From Siphonodentalium dalli (lineage: Eukaryota > Mollusca > Scaphopoda > Gadilida > Siphonodentaliidae): DNA of 64,000 nucleotides. The stretch covers positions 111,703,195 through 111,767,194 of the forward strand of contig CP136065.1 of NCBI GenBank assembly GCA_032622095.1. Direction: 5' to 3'. Shown here piece after piece: positions 62,950 through 64,000 of the stretch. The notes under the pieces are model-generated. The model did no database searches and was not told where the DNA came from. It saw only the letters and a program-made list of their open reading frames with translations. Every line of letters starts with the position of its first letter. Positions within the stretch are counted from its first letter, which is position 1. The position numbers and the translations under genes are program-made.

Positions 62950-64000
62950 TCTGGCAGGAGTCGAGCGGGACAGTTCATTATTGCTTTGTCTGTCTGCTGT
63001 TCCTCTTGTCAGACACTGAGCACGGGTGAGTTGTGCGGTCGCGATCTAGGTTGCAGCTGCCCCCGTGCTTAGCGCCAGTGAGATGGTTTTGGATTAGGCT
63101 TAGGACGGATTGTGGACTTGATCCCCGAAGCCGCGTTGCTTGCAGTGCAAAGTAGTCGGGTAGTTAACATCGCTAGTTGGTCTCTCCAGTCTAGCGGGGG
63201 CTACTTGACACTTTGCTTGGAGTTCCGGACCAAAGATGCTGGTAACCAGAGATCTAAAGACCGGGACGTCAACGCCAAAGCCACCCGCTGCACCATGCCG
63301 AAGATGAAGACCGGGCCTACGAAGAAAAAGACTCCTTCTAGGCGCCGAAGGGACGCTGCTAGACGGGTGAAGTGGAAGAAGAAGATGGGGGCGACCGTTG
63401 ATCGACCGGTCACCCCTCCCCGTGTGGCTCAGCCGTCCAGTGTCGTAGCCGGCAGGCCGGAGTTGTCTGAGAGACGCCCAGACGACCCGACCTGCATGGA
63501 GACTGACGACATTGGAACAGCTAGCAGGGACTCTGTGGATCTGCCGGAGGTCCCTGCTGTCGTCGTCGAGGCTTGCGGAGACAGGGACGTGGATACCACC
63601 CCAGATGTTCCTGCCGCCAGCTTCGACGTGGAACTGGATAGTTTTACACCTCGGACACCGGATTACCAAAACATTCCGGTGTCCCCCAGCTCCACCAGCA
63701 CCAACAACAACACCAGTACAGCCACCACCCTTGCTGACGCAGAGCGCAATGAAAAACACGAAAAATTCATGGCAGAACATGCGATATGGCAACAAAAGTA
63801 TGATCAAGAACAAAAAGAAAGCGACATACGGGCGAAAGCATGGTATGATCAAGAAGAAAAAGAAAGAGACATACGGGCGAAAGCAAGGGAGGAAAGATTG
63901 GAAGCTGTTTGGAAGCCTCAACAACAACAACAACAACAAGCAGAGTCAACAGCAACATCATCCGAACATAGAACAAAAAAGAAGGCCAAGAAATCAAAAA
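62950..64000 (+). mobile_element. Second copy of the ORF1-only retroelement family (runs off window)
   Basis: Starts TCTGGCAGGAGTCGAGCGGGAC, aligned with the 5' end of the insert at 22169 (complement). The leaders are diverged but share GTTTTGGATTAGGCTTAG right before the reading frame, then the whole coding region is clearly homologous. The 3' end is not in the window, so it is unknown whether this copy is longer, for example with a reverse transcriptase. Confidence 0.75.
63112..64000 (+). CDS. ORF1-like protein, partial, second copy
   Basis: Open frame from the TGA at 63079-63081 to the window end. The codon aligned with the start ATG of the first copy is GTG (63112). The first in-frame ATG is 63295, so either the N-terminus is shorter or the start was lost. 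The homologue keeps the basic block SRRRRDAARRVKWKKKMGAT, RPVTPPRVAQPS, ERRPDD.TCMETDDI and DVPAASFDVELDSFTPRTPD. The C-terminal part differs: two tandem copies of YDQE.KE.DIRAKA, then a Gln run and Lys-rich end. No stop or frameshift seen over about 295 codons. A long antisense frame (63100-63939, minus) is a shadow of this one. Confidence 0.65.
   Translation, partial: MDLIPEAALLAVQSSRVVNIASWSLQSSGGYLTLCLEFRTKDAGNQRSKDRDVNAKATRCTMPKMKTGPTKKKTPSRRRRDAARRVKWKKKMGATVDRPVTPPRVAQPSSVVAGRPELSERRPDDPTCMETDDIGTASRDSVDLPEVPAVVVEACGDRDVDTTPDVPAASFDVELDSFTPRTPDYQNIPVSPSSTSTNNNTSTATTLADAERNEKHEKFMAEHAIWQQKYDQEQKESDIRAKAWYDQEEKERDIRAKAREERLEAVWKPQQQQQQQAESTATSSEHRTKKKAKKSK

Noticed and set aside
63100-63939. 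279-residue minus-strand frame at the window end
   Set aside because: Antisense to the + strand ORF that aligns with the insert protein; its composition follows from that.

Overview
This is nuclear DNA from an animal, most likely a marine lophotrochozoan (mollusc-like). The grounds are a tandem cluster of replication-dependent histone genes with canonical invertebrate H4, H2A and H2B proteins, 3' histone stem-loops, AT-rich non-coding DNA full of simple repeats, and several non-LTR retrotransposons and DNA-transposon footprints. I cannot name the species.

Positions 1-38035 are a head-to-tail histone array with a unit of 3946 bp. Each unit reads H4 (+), H2B (-), H2A (+), then about 1.9 kb of spacer. 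The window holds 10 H4 (the first cut by the window edge), 10 H2B and 9 H2A genes. H4 and H2B converge on a 689-bp intergenic region. H2B and H2A diverge from a shared 305-bp promoter. No unit contains H3 or H1. The translated proteins are identical in every copy. The only length difference between units, apart from one insertion, is one extra TTTC in the spacer at 5873-7769. The array breaks at 38035, inside the promoter of the last H2B, so that H2B has no H2A partner.

The sixth unit carries a 1131-bp insertion (21039-22169) with a 12-bp target-site duplication. The insert encodes one basic, coiled-coil-like protein and no reverse transcriptase. It separates H2B from its own TATA box and places its own reading frame, in sense, downstream of that promoter. 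A second, diverged member of the family begins at about 62950 and runs off the window. It also starts about 30 bp downstream of a TATA box.

Positions 38036-64000 are repeat-rich flank. The one strong non-transposon protein candidate is a His-Cys-box (I-PpoI-like, His-Me finger) endonuclease domain at 43204-43782, with its catalytic and zinc ligands in place. Mobile DNA comprises: a 1.2-kb MITE with 43-bp inverted ends (39381-40577); two hAT-type elements with perfect 8-bp target duplications (48448-48985 and 50591-51718); a 3' fragment of a CR1-like LINE (about 48275-50520); a 3.5-kb 5'-truncated LINE with a long endonuclease-RT frame (53704-57235); an internally deleted CR1-like LINE with a 2A-type ribosome-skipping motif (about 57418-58760); a TA-flanked MITE and its direct repeat (59016-59465 and 60131-60542); a 267-bp-arm inverted repeat (52379-53317); and RTE/SINE-like repeats near 41, 42.7 and 45 kb. 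A stretch at 61920-62100 is homologous to part of the histone spacer, which suggests either a dispersed repeat or a displaced piece of a histone locus.
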